A program made the position numbers and the translations under genes. Positions 1 through 8,007 of a stretch of 64,000 nucleotides of DNA are shown piece by piece. The notes under the pieces are model-generated. The model was given only the letters and a program-made list of their open reading frames with translations. It made no database searches and was not told the DNA's origin. Each line of letters starts with the position of its first letter. The stretch's first letter is position 1. Source of the DNA: Bacillus pinisoli (lineage in GTDB: Bacteria; Bacillota; Bacilli; Bacillales; SA4); contig NZ_JAJQKI010000008.1 in assembly GCF_023036475.1 (NCBI RefSeq), positions 62,001 through 126,000 of the forward strand, given 5' to 3'.

Positions 1-83
1 TCAATTAAATTGCCTTTCCATAAAGCTATAACTAGTAAGCTAAAATGCGATGCCCTTAAACCTATAAATAAGGAGGAACTAAT

Positions 84-650
84 ATGTCCATTAAAAATAA
101 TGAGTTATCCCAAGAACAACGCAAAGACCTACTCCAAACCCTAAAAACCCGTTTTGAAAACAACATGAACCGCCATGAAGGAATAGAATGGGCAAAAGTC
201 CAAGCAAAACTAGAAGCAAGTGTTGAAAAACTATGGTCACTTCATGAAATGGAAATCACGGGCGGTGAACCGGATGTGGTGGGCTATGACCAGCAGAACG
301 ACGAGTATATCTTTTATGACTGCTCACCGGAAAGTCCAAGTGGTCGGAGAAGTGTGTGTTACGACCGAGAAGCGTTAGAATCTAGGAAGAAAAATAAACC
401 AGAGAACAATGTCATGGATATGGCTACCGACATGGAAATTGAGCTTTTGACAGAAGAGGAATACCGGGAGCTGCAGAAGCTTGGGCAATTTGATCGGAAA
501 ACATCAAGCTGGGTAAAAACGCCTGATCATATAAGGAAGCTGGGCGGGGCTATCTTTTGTGACCGTCGCTACGACACGGTGTTTATGTATCACAATGGAG
601 CAGACTCCTACTATGCGGCTAGGGGCTTCCGCGGGTCATTGAGAGTCTAG
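84..650 (+). CDS. DUF4256 domain protein
   Basis: This 188-residue soluble protein matches the DUF4256 family as I know it, with the motifs GGEPDVVGYD near residue 60, YDCSPESPSGRRS near residue 80 and GGAIFCDRRYD near residue 155. The family has no established function. A strong aaggagg site sits 8 bases before the ATG, so the start is secure. It is followed by its own terminator and stands alone. There are no membrane segments or signal peptide. Confidence 0.85.
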   Translation: MSIKNNELSQEQRKDLLQTLKTRFENNMNRHEGIEWAKVQAKLEASVEKLWSLHEMEITGGEPDVVGYDQQNDEYIFYDCSPESPSGRRSVCYDREALESRKKNKPENNVMDMATDMEIELLTEEEYRELQKLGQFDRKTSSWVKTPDHIRKLGGAIFCDRRYDTVFMYHNGADSYYAARGFRGSLRV

Positions 651-674
651 GATTGTACAACCAAATACATAAAG

Positions 675-704
675 AAAGGCTATTGCTTTCAAGCAGTAGC
701 CTTT
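675..704 (+). terminator. Terminator after the DUF4256 gene
   Basis: The arms aaaggctattgc and gcagtagccttt pair around a short tttcaa loop and lead into a weak T-rich stretch. It lies 25 bases after the stop codon. Confidence 0.7.
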
Positions 705-983
705 GTTTATGTAGATGTAAGGGATCTAGGATTAAACGTTGCTCGTGATTGTCATACGTATCCCTTTACCTATAGTCTTCCCAGTAAGATGGCATTTGAA
801 CGAACAATCGTAAGTGTTATTTCGACATAATCCTCACCGAGAAAGCCAGTATTACAGCTAACCAGCGACTATTATGTTTAGGAAAGTTCAACCAGATGTA
901 GTTCTAGATGCTATTTTAAATATTCTGAAACCTACTCCTTTTTGTTACGTAGTAATATATATTAAATGAAAAGGATGTGACGT
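705..983. other. Intergenic, nothing recognised
   Basis: I see no plausible gene on either strand. The last 40 bases are AT-rich and carry the ribosome binding site of the next gene. Confidence 0.5.
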
Positions 984-1310
984 ATGAAAAGAATAAGATA
1001 TTGGATTTTTACGTTACTAGTCATGGGGGGAAATCTGGGCTTATCGTACCTTTTATCCCATTCTATGGAGATACGTTTGTTAGATGCAATGTTTTATGTA
1101 GGTGCAATCACTACGGTCATCTTTATCTTTTTCTCTAGCTCGGGTGGGTTTCTTTCCACGAGAAATGAAGCACATATTGCAACAAGTATAGAAGGGAGCA
1201 AGAGTAATTACCAGATGCAGCATTCTTCTTTTTCACTAAGGGTAAATCCACTTGTTCTGGGATCTGTTTTATTTTTATTTCTAGGATTTATTCTAGCTTT
1301 TTTCGTATAA
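984..1310 (+). CDS. Small three-helix membrane protein
   Basis: The 108 residues contain hydrophobic segments at about 5-25, 32-52 and 88-107, with a short polar loop (residues 55-85) containing GGFLSTRNEA. The layout resembles the DUF3899 type of small Bacillus membrane proteins, but I cannot confirm the family. An aaggatgtgacgt site precedes the ATG. It heads a run of small membrane genes on the same strand with short gaps. Confidence 0.65.
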   Translation: MKRIRYWIFTLLVMGGNLGLSYLLSHSMEIRLLDAMFYVGAITTVIFIFFSSSGGFLSTRNEAHIATSIEGSKSNYQMQHSSFSLRVNPLVLGSVLFLFLGFILAFFV

Positions 1311-1329
1311 GAGTTATGGAGGCGTTGAT

Positions 1330-1950
1330 GTGAAGAAAAACGTTAAAACTTATAGTCTAGTTGTATTAGTGACCATCATGTTTCTGGCCATTATTGATAG
1401 TATCAATACTTCTAATTCAGCAGCAGACATACAAAATGAAAATGAGAGGTTGCAACACGAAGTAAATGACTTGCAGATAGAGCTAGAGGTTAGTTCCAAT
1501 GAAGTGATTACTATACGAGATGAACAAAATCAATTAAATGAAGATCTTTCTACATTACAAGAAGAAATTAATTCTCTATTATCTCCGGTTGTCTATCAAG
1601 ACTTTATGGATGCAGTTGGCACCGTTGAGAGCTATAAAAAAGAAACATCATTTCTTAAAGTAAATCAATATTTTACCCTCTCCACTTTATTTCCTACCGC
1701 TGACAAAGAAGGCAACTGTCCATGCTACCTATCATTTGCTACTTATGGTGGGATAGAATGGCAACCAAATGCAGTGCTTGATCTTAAAGAATTTAGTGTC
1801 CAAAAAGAAAGAATTCTCCTCACTTATGAAACGGCACAACCTATTTCTCATCATTATCAATTCGTTTTAGTAGAGTCAACAGGGATCAAAGAGGAATCGG
1901 CACCTCGATGGAGAATTGAAGAGATTAAGAAGATAAGTAAAGAATTTTAA
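1330..1950 (+). CDS. Membrane-anchored coiled-coil protein
   Basis: I do not recognise this 206-residue protein. It has an N-terminal transmembrane anchor (about residues 8-25), a coiled coil rich in E, L, Q and N (about 33-85), and a globular C-terminal part that probably lies outside the membrane, containing a CPC pair near residue 131. The GTG start is chosen because ggagg lies 7 bases upstream. It follows the previous gene by 19 bases and is probably cotranscribed. Confidence 0.7.
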   Translation: MKKNVKTYSLVVLVTIMFLAIIDSINTSNSAADIQNENERLQHEVNDLQIELEVSSNEVITIRDEQNQLNEDLSTLQEEINSLLSPVVYQDFMDAVGTVESYKKETSFLKVNQYFTLSTLFPTADKEGNCPCYLSFATYGGIEWQPNAVLDLKEFSVQKERILLTYETAQPISHHYQFVLVESTGIKEESAPRWRIEEIKKISKEF

Positions 1951-2002
1951 AAAAGGTTAAGAAAAAACTTTGTTGACTACTAGTTTTAGATAGGAGGAGA
2001 AT

Positions 2003-2911
2003 ATGTATTCTATCATTTACACCGTACTATTAACTGCGACCCTCATATTTTTAATGTGGAAAAAGGAAGAAGAAGAGTCTATTTTTCCACTCAAAATCAT
2101 TGGGTATTATTTATTAGGATCATTTGCGTTTAATTTCGATGAACTTTCTATACCTCTTGGCTTTATCGTGTACCTGTTATTTTTCAGACCTAAGTTAAAT
2201 GTAAAGGTAAAACGGATGGCAGCAATTATTGGTGTTGTGTCTTTTGTGATTGGTCATTGGATAACACCAAGTGTTGTTCAGCATTGGGAAAGCCGTCCTA
2301 TAAATATTGAACATACACTAGGTTCAGTCTATGAGCTGAATTTCCAAGAAGAATTTGAGCTCGTCAAAGATGAATTAGACCTAGAGAGTCAACTAGTAAT
2401 GCTTGAGAATTTTAACGTCGATTATCTACAAGATGGTGAAGTGACGGGCATGGACTGGCAATTAATAGGACACGATGGAACTAGCTATCAACTATATCAA
2501 GTCAGATATGAAATTGGTAAGGATAGGTATCAAGTTACGCAAAGTAAGGTTCAATCATGGCTTCAATATGATCGGTTAATTGAGGCTGGTAATTTTTTTG
2601 AACATCTCAATGTTCTGGATGTGAAGGAACTTACGAAGGAAAAGGGTGACTACCATTCTTATGTCATTCAAAGCTCAGGGGAGCGAATGAATGTCGACGT
2701 CGAAAGTGAGGGGGAGAAATACTTTTTATCAAATGAAGGTATAGAAGTATTAGAAGATAAATGGCTGCCAGCTGAAGGTAATCATATCATTGCTTATGCC
2801 ATGAAGAAGACGTCAGAACAAAAAGACCAAAATGGAAATGTAACACAAGAGAGTTTTGAAGGTGTAGAATCTTCTATTTATCTATTTGATGTAAGTTATG
2901 GTGAGGATTGA
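2003..2911 (+). CDS. Membrane protein of unknown function
   Basis: This 302-residue protein has three or four hydrophobic segments in the first 90 residues, then a hydrophilic extracytoplasmic-looking domain of about 210 residues. A strong taggaggag site precedes the ATG. No family is recognised. Its stop lies 13 bases before the preferred start of the next gene, so the two are likely cotranscribed. Confidence 0.7.
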   Translation: MYSIIYTVLLTATLIFLMWKKEEEESIFPLKIIGYYLLGSFAFNFDELSIPLGFIVYLLFFRPKLNVKVKRMAAIIGVVSFVIGHWITPSVVQHWESRPINIEHTLGSVYELNFQEEFELVKDELDLESQLVMLENFNVDYLQDGEVTGMDWQLIGHDGTSYQLYQVRYEIGKDRYQVTQSKVQSWLQYDRLIEAGNFFEHLNVLDVKELTKEKGDYHSYVIQSSGERMNVDVESEGEKYFLSNEGIEVLEDKWLPAEGNHIIAYAMKKTSEQKDQNGNVTQESFEGVESSIYLFDVSYGED

Positions 2912-2924
2912 GGGGTTTGATATA

Positions 2925-3101
2925 ATGAGGACAGTAAAGAAAAAAGAACGAGAAGATAACCCTATTAGCCATTATTCCGATGCTGTGAACCGGTCCATGA
3001 TTGGTGACCCTGCAGCATTACTGTCAGGCGGTTGTCTTACTAAGGTCTTTACAGTAGTCATCATCTTAGGTTTTATCATTTTAGTAAAATGGCTTATTTA
3101 G
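2925..3101 (+). CDS. DUF6366-like small membrane protein
   Basis: From the ATG at 2925 this encodes 58 residues. They carry NPISHYSDAVNRSMIGDP followed by one C-terminal transmembrane helix, which is the pattern of DUF6366 proteins (NP..FSDA.NR..G then a helix). An in-frame ATG at 2898 overlaps the preceding gene, but gagggg lies 9 bases before 2925, so the shorter start is preferred. The function of the family is unknown. Confidence 0.65.
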   Translation: MRTVKKKEREDNPISHYSDAVNRSMIGDPAALLSGGCLTKVFTVVIILGFIILVKWLI

Positions 3102-3137
3102 GAATTCACGAATCGTTGGAATTTAGGTGGTGAAAAA

Positions 3138-3437
3138 ATGTTGAAATCTAAGAAGGTCTTTATTACCGTTAGCGTGTTATTTTTTATGGTTATGTCAGTT
3201 TTATTTAACCCCTCGAAAGAAGAATATATAAAGTTCGATGAGAATCGATCAGGCGTTTCAATGCCTGAACATGCACGAATTGCAGAGGCAGATTTCATCT
3301 TTTTTTCCATATATGCATCCGTTCCGAAGAACACAGTAGACGAATATGGTATCCTCCATTTAGGTTTTCTAGGACTGTTCTTTCAACTGACAGATGGGCA
3401 ATTTGACGAATCTATATGGCATCAGTTTTTGAAGTAA
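3138..3437 (+). CDS. Hypothetical anchored protein
   Basis: This 99-residue protein has a basic N-terminus and one hydrophobic segment (about 6-22) that could be a signal anchor. The rest is polar with aromatic residues. An aggtggtgaaaa site precedes the ATG. I recognise no family. It lies in the same-direction series of small genes between 1 and 4.3 kb. Confidence 0.6.
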   Translation: MLKSKKVFITVSVLFFMVMSVLFNPSKEEYIKFDENRSGVSMPEHARIAEADFIFFSIYASVPKNTVDEYGILHLGFLGLFFQLTDGQFDESIWHQFLK

Positions 3438-3482
3438 GGTCTTGGATTTATAGAACAATCAGTTATGAGTATGGAGGACATC

Positions 3483-3773
3483 ATGCAAAACGAATCGACA
3501 GTAAAAAAACCATTTATTTATAAAATAGGCATGTTTCTTATTATTTCATCATTTATCATATGGGTATTTCCTGTTGGCATTCCTTTTTTGCCGATTTCAG
3601 GAAAAATGAAAGCAATCAGTATTACAAGCAGCTTAATTATAGCTGAGGTCTTTTTCTGGGTAGGGGCGTTAATGGTTGGAAAAGAAGTTGCGAGAAAGAT
3701 ACGAAACTCTCTTAACCCTAGGAACTGGAGGAAGAAGTCAACAGATCAGCAAGATGGAGCGGGAGACGCATGA
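3483..3773 (+). CDS. Transporter-suffix domain membrane protein
   Basis: The protein has two membrane helices (about 14-34 and 44-66 of 96 residues) and a basic C-terminal tail. The stretch KPFIYKIGMFLIISSFIIW with FPVGIPFLPISG matches what NCBI names the transporter suffix domain, a short module also found at the ends of some transporters. The start at 3483 is chosen because ggagg lies 5 bases upstream; in-frame ATGs at 3465 and 3471 lack a site. It overlaps the next gene by 4 bases (ATGA). Confidence 0.7.
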   Translation: MQNESTVKKPFIYKIGMFLIISSFIIWVFPVGIPFLPISGKMKAISITSSLIIAEVFFWVGALMVGKEVARKIRNSLNPRNWRKKSTDQQDGAGDA

Positions 3774-4321
3774 TTCATTTAGGAAATAAACCAGTAATCG
3801 TAGGGAAGAAAGTAATCTTAAGACCTTTTCGAGAGGAAGATTTTTCTTATATAGAAGAGTGCCTCAAGGATCCGGAAGTGATTAAGCTAACTGGAAGTAA
3901 CGAAGATTATGATAGGGAAGCCGTATATAAGTGGTACCAAACGAGAAATGCACAAACGGACCGTTTAGACCTGGCTATTGAGGACCGTGCACAAGCCATC
4001 TTGGTAGGAGAAGTGGTCGTCAATTTATATGACGAGACGAGTCAAAGTATGAACTTTAGAATTCTGATTGGTCCAAGAGGGAGAAATCGAGGCTTAGGAA
4101 CGGAAGCGACGCAATTGCTAATTGATTACGTCTTTACAAACACAGAGCTACTTCATCTCAATTTGAGTGTTTATGCCTTTAACCCAAGGGCTAAAAGTGT
4201 ATATGAGAAGATTGGATTTGTTGTGGAAAGTATAGATAAAAACGAGTTAGAGTTTGAAGGGGAATGGATCGATTCAATTAATATGAAATTGACGAGAGAA
4301 GATTGGTTGAATAGACAATAG
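3770..4321 (+). CDS. GNAT family N-acetyltransferase
   Basis: This 183-residue protein has the GNAT fold of the RimJ/RimL type. It opens with LRPFREEDF and has the acetyl-CoA site at about residues 102-117 (IGPRGRNRGLGTEAT), then LSVYAFNPRAKSVYEKIGF, the typical C-terminal GNAT motif. It would transfer an acetyl group from acetyl-CoA to an amine; the substrate cannot be told. It overlaps the upstream gene by 4 bases and is followed by a terminator. Confidence 0.9.
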   Translation: MIHLGNKPVIVGKKVILRPFREEDFSYIEECLKDPEVIKLTGSNEDYDREAVYKWYQTRNAQTDRLDLAIEDRAQAILVGEVVVNLYDETSQSMNFRILIGPRGRNRGLGTEATQLLIDYVFTNTELLHLNLSVYAFNPRAKSVYEKIGFVVESIDKNELEFEGEWIDSINMKLTREDWLNRQ

Positions 4322-4332
4322 AAAGGTAACGG

Positions 4333-4359
4333 AGCTTTGGTTTGAAACCAAGCTTTTTT
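4333..4359 (+). terminator. Terminator after the GNAT gene
   Basis: The arms agctttggttt and gaaaccaagct form an imperfect hairpin followed directly by TTTTTT. Confidence 0.8.
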
Positions 4360-4496
4360 CGTTATTTTTTATTTATGAAGAATTCCGTCCCTTCGACCAA
4401 GCTCTTATTTGGTGGTCCTTTTTTCAAATTTATGTAACTTTATACTTTGTTTGTTCGTATGTAATAACAGACTAATAGATAAGGTGGAAGGAACAT

Positions 4497-4694
4497 ATGA
4501 AATGTCATCAATGTCAAACTGAAATGGTAAGAGATTGTAATGTTACTGTCGAGGGTGGAATGTACGGAATTAAGATTAGTAAAAAAAGAAAAGGACTTTT
4601 CAACAAAGTATCTGCCAAAACTAAAGCAGCGGTTTGTTCAAGTTGCGGTTATGTAGCTTTATACATTGATGAATATAATGATTTTAGAGAGTAA
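4497..4694 (+). CDS. Zinc-ribbon protein
   Basis: This 65-residue protein has two zinc-knuckle pairs, CHQC at residues 3-6 and CSSC near residues 48-51, the second followed by GYVALYID. This is the usual small zinc-ribbon layout and suggests a nucleic-acid or protein-binding role. It is preceded by a weak aaggtggaagg site. It lies 20 bases before the peptidase-like gene and may be cotranscribed with it. Confidence 0.75.
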   Translation: MKCHQCQTEMVRDCNVTVEGGMYGIKISKKRKGLFNKVSAKTKAAVCSSCGYVALYIDEYNDFRE

Positions 4695-4714
4695 TAGGAA
4701 AGGGTGCTCAAGCA

Positions 4715-5338
4715 ATGAAAAATATACCAATAGAACTTTCACCAACAGAAGAAAAACGCCGGGATTGGTATGAAATAAAACTATCAAATGCCCAACGAAG
4801 AGTCTCGGAGTTTGCTAGGGAATATCAATGGGATCAGTTTGTGGCTACCCCGTTAATTAAGAAATTTTTGGTTTGTAGCACTAAGGAACAGTTTGATAAG
4901 GAGGTAATATCAGCTTTTCAATTGGACCCTGAAACTACTATTCCCAAAACCTATTCTGCTGTCATTTCTCAGGAAGTTTTACTAGCAGTGACACCTGAAA
5001 CATATGCTGAGAACTATCCAAATGGGCAGGAAGAACATGCGTATGAAAAATTACTCGCGCATGAACTCGCTCATGCTTTTCATATTCGCATTTTAGAAGG
5101 AAAAGAAGAAGAGATGGGACCTCGATGGTTTTACGAAGGGTTCGCTCTATTAGTAGCTAATCAGTTTGAATACTTCACAGAGAAGATGAAGAAAGAAGAT
5201 ATGCAAAAGATCATCAATACGGATGAATCGGTTTCATATGTCTATTACCGTCAGATCATGGATGAGATGCTTAAACAAATGGATGTAAAGCATGCAGTAA
5301 ATTGTGCTAGAGAACTGAGTTTTAGGATTATTCTATAA
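4715..5338 (+). CDS. HExxH metallopeptidase-like protein
   Basis: The 207-residue protein has a clear zinc-peptidase signature. HELAHAFH near residue 116 gives two histidines and the general-base glutamate, and PRWFYEGFA about 25 residues later supplies the likely third ligand glutamate, as in gluzincins. There is no signal peptide, so it is predicted to be cytoplasmic. An aaagggtgctcaagca site precedes the ATG. The substrate is unknown. Confidence 0.7.
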   Translation: MKNIPIELSPTEEKRRDWYEIKLSNAQRRVSEFAREYQWDQFVATPLIKKFLVCSTKEQFDKEVISAFQLDPETTIPKTYSAVISQEVLLAVTPETYAENYPNGQEEHAYEKLLAHELAHAFHIRILEGKEEEMGPRWFYEGFALLVANQFEYFTEKMKKEDMQKIINTDESVSYVYYRQIMDEMLKQMDVKHAVNCARELSFRIIL

Positions 5339-5372
5339 TACTATAATATATGGAACCTTACACTAATGAAGG

Positions 5373-5392
5373 TAATAATCCGAGAAGGATTA
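5373..5392 (+). other. Small hairpin after the peptidase gene
   Basis: ataatcc and ggattat pair around gagaa. No T-tract follows, so this is at best a weak terminator. Confidence 0.35.
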
Positions 5393-5529
5393 TCGTTTAC
5401 TATTGTTGAAGATATTATATAAATAAATTATGGGTGAACTTAGGAAGAGTAATGAACCCATCATTACTGAAATTTTTTTTGTAAGAATCACAATAAAAAT
5501 AATGACTACTGAAAGATAGAGGTGTGCTG

Positions 5530-6048
5530 GTGGAATTATGGGATGTGTATGATATAAATCGGAACAAAACTAATCGTACATGGGTTCGTGGTAAGAGACT
5601 TGAACCAGGGGATTATCATTTAGTGGTTCATGTGTGTATTTTTAATTCCAATGGGGAAATGCTCATTCAACAAAGGCAGTCCTTCAAAGAGGGGTGGCCT
5701 AATCTGTGGGATCTCACTGTAGGAGGTAGTGCCACTTCTGGGGATACTAGTCAAACTGCTGCGCAAAGAGAATTGTATGAAGAGATTGGCTTAAAAGCAG
5801 ACTTTCAGCATGTACGACCTCACTTAACCATTAACTTTGAGTATGGATTTGATGACATTTATTTAATCCAAGAAGATGTGGAATTACATAAGCTCACTCT
5901 ACAACATGAAGAGGTTCAAAACGTGAAATGGGCAAGCAAGGAAGAAATACTGACGATGATTAAAAATGAAGAATTTCTACCATACTACGAAAGTCTCATC
6001 CACTTACTATTTGATTGTCGAAACAAGCGTGGAACGATTAAAAGGTGA
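5530..6048 (+). CDS. Nudix hydrolase
   Basis: From the GTG at 5530 the protein is 172 residues and opens MELWDVYD, the usual opening of this Nudix group (YfcD/IDI-like). The Nudix box is GGSATSGDTSQTAAQ then RELYEEIGL at about residues 65-87. The box position usually held by E (GX5E) is D here, while the metal-binding RELYEE core is intact. It would hydrolyse a nucleoside-diphosphate-linked substrate. An aggtg site fits the 5530 start better than the GTG at 5524. Confidence 0.88.
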   Translation: MELWDVYDINRNKTNRTWVRGKRLEPGDYHLVVHVCIFNSNGEMLIQQRQSFKEGWPNLWDLTVGGSATSGDTSQTAAQRELYEEIGLKADFQHVRPHLTINFEYGFDDIYLIQEDVELHKLTLQHEEVQNVKWASKEEILTMIKNEEFLPYYESLIHLLFDCRNKRGTIKR

Positions 6049-6102
6049 TAAGACTAAGCAATTTTGTAAGTAATAATAACGATTTAAAGGGACGGGAAAA
6101 AC

Positions 6103-6267
6103 ATGAAAAACTGGTTGTACACATTTTACTTTTTTATACTTGGTGTTATTTCTTTTATTACCCAAGAAGTAGTTACTTTTATCATGTTAGGATTAGTTTT
6201 AGTTAGTCTTACTAACATTCATTCAACATTAAAAGAAATATTGGAAGTTAGAAAGAATGAAAAATAA
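6103..6267 (+). CDS. 54-residue membrane protein
   Basis: This short ORF codes for two hydrophobic helices (about 5-18 and 22-38) and a charged tail ending EVRKNEK. A gggacgggaaaaac stretch gives a weak ribosome binding site. The composition is typical of small Bacillus membrane proteins. A hairpin with arms ccaaaaag and cttttttgg at 6274-6303 may end its transcript. No family is recognised. Confidence 0.5.
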   Translation: MKNWLYTFYFFILGVISFITQEVVTFIMLGLVLVSLTNIHSTLKEILEVRKNEK

Positions 6268-6349
6268 AAACGGTCCAAAAAGATGGGTATTATCACTTTT
6301 TTGGTTTAATTACACGAAATAAATAAAGATTTTAATGGTGGTGATTATT

Positions 6350-6604
6350 ATGGGCAAAATACTATCTTCAAAAGAGCTTATGAAATATATTTCGAAAATG
6401 AATAGTGATAACTCTGTTTTCCAGTTTTCCATTCCTGGAAAGGGGAGGTTTACACTAGTGTTACAAGAAGAAGATGAAAAGTCTATACACATGGAAGCTG
6501 ATGAAAATCCTGAGTTAAAACGAATGTTAAAAGAAAGTCAGGAGCAGTATGAGAATGGACGCGGAATGTCTACCAAAGAATTATTAAAATCAATAAGACT
6601 ATAG
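6350..6604 (+). CDS. Hypothetical, antitoxin-like C-terminus
   Basis: The ATG at 6350 is used because ggtggtg lies 6 bases upstream; an in-frame ATG at 6335 overlaps that site. The 84-residue acidic protein ends with a stretch (YENGRGMSTKELLKSI) that resembles the tail of Phd/RelB-type antitoxins. No toxin gene is adjacent, so the resemblance may be chance. It stands alone between two hairpins. Confidence 0.55.
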   Translation: MGKILSSKELMKYISKMNSDNSVFQFSIPGKGRFTLVLQEEDEKSIHMEADENPELKRMLKESQEQYENGRGMSTKELLKSIRL

Positions 6605-6625
6605 AGGACCTTATTTTAATTAGAA

Positions 6626-6653
6626 ATAAAAAAACAGAACGCTTGGTTCTGTT
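6626..6653 (-). terminator. Terminator for the SET-domain gene
   Basis: The arms aacagaac and gttctgtt pair around gcttg. Read on the minus strand the stem is followed by TTTTTTTATTT, so it fits the gene ending at 6750. It may also slow transcription from the plus side. Confidence 0.7.
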
Positions 6654-6749
6654 AATTCATTTATTATAATGCTAAAACTGTTTTACATTTCCCACACAAT
6701 CGGAGCTTTAATAAATAACTTAGGCTCTAATAAATGCTTTTCTTCCTAA

Positions 6750-7136
6750 TTATTCCTTCTCCTGATCAAACCACAATGGTTCCTTGTCATCCACATCACC
6801 ATTATAATTGATTAAGATCTCTTCTCCTGCTTTTATATCTTTGTAAGCATAGAAGTCAAATGTGTGATTATCAAAGTTAATCTCATAAATGGCATTAGGC
6901 TCATAAGAATGATTAAACAGCATTCCATACCCAAGAAGGATTGCCGTATGATGAATCCCATATTCAAAGGCATAATCAGCTAGTAACGTTTTTTCAATGT
7001 GTTCATGTTGTTCATTGGGATAAGCAATGACAGGCGCTTCATGTAAGAGTTCACCTTTTTTTATATCACGAGAAGCAAAAACGCCTCTGTTAAACTCTCC
7101 GTCATCACTAAGTAACGATGCTTTAATCTCGATCAT
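6750..7136 (-). CDS. SET domain protein
   Basis: The 128 residues form a compact SET domain. RGVFASRDIKKGELLHEAPV near residues 17-36 is the first motif, GYGMLFNHSYEPNA near 69-82 carries the conserved NHS, and INYNG near 108-112 is the last motif. SET proteins move a methyl group from S-adenosylmethionine to lysine; the bacterial single-domain forms are mostly uncharacterised. It stands alone on the minus strand. Confidence 0.85.
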   Translation of the reverse strand: MIEIKASLLSDDGEFNRGVFASRDIKKGELLHEAPVIAYPNEQHEHIEKTLLADYAFEYGIHHTAILLGYGMLFNHSYEPNAIYEINFDNHTFDFYAYKDIKAGEEILINYNGDVDDKEPLWFDQEKE

Positions 7137-7334
7137 GTTGCGTTCACCTACTCACTATAAATTAATCTTTTTTCATTGTAACATACCTCATGGGTAAAGA
7201 TAGTTTTCTTACGTATTTGGCTTTATGTCCAGTGTACACATTCTTCCTAATAGAACATACAGGAAGGACATGCTAAACTTAGTATGAGTTATTTTAGCTG
7301 TAAAAAGAAAAGATAAATTAGAGGTGGTGAAAAA

Positions 7335-7646
7335 ATGAAGGTTACGGTAACAAAGAGTGCCCGTGAACAATTTATTCAACAACTTGGTACAAACTTATCT
7401 GTTCGAGTTAACGAGTTCCGAACAACTGGTTGAGGTGCTACTTATATGTACGAACTTGCTCAGGCTGAGCAGGGACCAAATGATGAAGTTTTTAAAATAG
7501 ATGATATGACGATCTTGATTGAACCTTTAGTGGTTAGCCGTTTAGATTTAGATATCATTATTGACCATAATAAAAATTATGGCTTTGTTCTCAAAAATAG
7601 TAACGAAATTCTAAGCTTTGGGATGAAATTGAATAAGAGTTCTTAA
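7335..7646 (+). CDS. HesB/IscA-like selenoprotein, UGA = Sec33
   Basis: Reading through a TGA at 7431-7433 gives one continuous 103-residue frame from an ATG with an agaggtggtg site. The joined product has the HesB/IscA pattern: a GUGATYMYEL segment where IscA proteins have GCSGLSYEL, then DEVFKIDDMTILIEP. It lacks the C-terminal CGC pair, so Sec33 would be the only redox residue. HesB-like selenoproteins are a known family with U at this place. A hairpin at 7455-7473 fits a bacterial SECIS. A plain ORF finder would call only residues from 7446. A role in redox or metal chemistry is inferred. Confidence 0.85.
7455..7473 (+). promoter_or_regulatory. Candidate SECIS of the HesB-like gene
   Basis: The arms cttgctc and gagcagg pair (one G-U) around the loop aggct. 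The loop begins 28 bases after the UGA, within the usual bacterial range. The loop resembles the AGGUCU loop of E. coli fdhF. This is a hand fold. Confidence 0.6.
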
Positions 7647-7652
7647 GGATAG

Positions 7653-7690
7653 GCCACTGCACTACATATAAGTGAACAGTGGCTTCTATA
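7653..7690 (+). terminator. Terminator-like hairpin after the HesB-like gene
   Basis: gccactg pairs with cagtggc, with an inner cact/agtg pairing, followed by a short pyrimidine stretch. Confidence 0.5.
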
Positions 7691-7701
7691 TTAAACAGAA
7701 T

Positions 7702-7839
7702 CTATTGCTTTAGTTTAGAAAGCTTCTTCGTAATTTCGGTGATTTCTTTCTCAACCTCATATAAATTATTTTGCATTCTTTCCCGGCGCGCTGTCAGTAC
7801 ATTCAGTTGTTGCTTTAGTTCTTCTCTCTTTTCACTCAT
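7702..7839 (-). CDS. 45-residue coiled-coil protein
   Basis: The minus strand carries an ATG with a gggggaaaacggta site and 45 codons of charged heptads (EELKQQLNVL, YEVEKEITEI, KKLSKL), so nearly the whole product is predicted coiled coil. Codon use and the start look real, but the protein is short and no family is recognised. It faces the HesB-like gene and the two are separated by a hairpin. Confidence 0.55.
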   Translation of the reverse strand: MSEKREELKQQLNVLTARRERMQNNLYEVEKEITEITKKLSKLKQ

Positions 7840-7967
7840 TACCGTTTTCCCCCTATGTTGACAAGTTTGTTCTAAGTACCATGATAGTTTCCCTCAGATT
7901 GGGACATTTATATAAAGGTAAAATTGTTCCTTTTTATGGTAATATTTCTCAAGCAAACAACTGCAAA

Positions 7968-7992
7968 AAAGCCACCTTCTAAAGGTAGCTTT
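7968..7992 (-). terminator. Terminator of the methyltransferase gene
   Basis: On the minus strand aaagctacctt and aaggtggcttt pair and are followed by TTT, just after the stop at 8008. Confidence 0.8.
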
Positions 7993-8007
7993 CCATTTAA
8001 ATACCAA

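Noticed and set aside
6350..6604. Toxin-antitoxin pair
   Set aside because: Only an antitoxin-like tail is seen and there is no toxin gene on either side.
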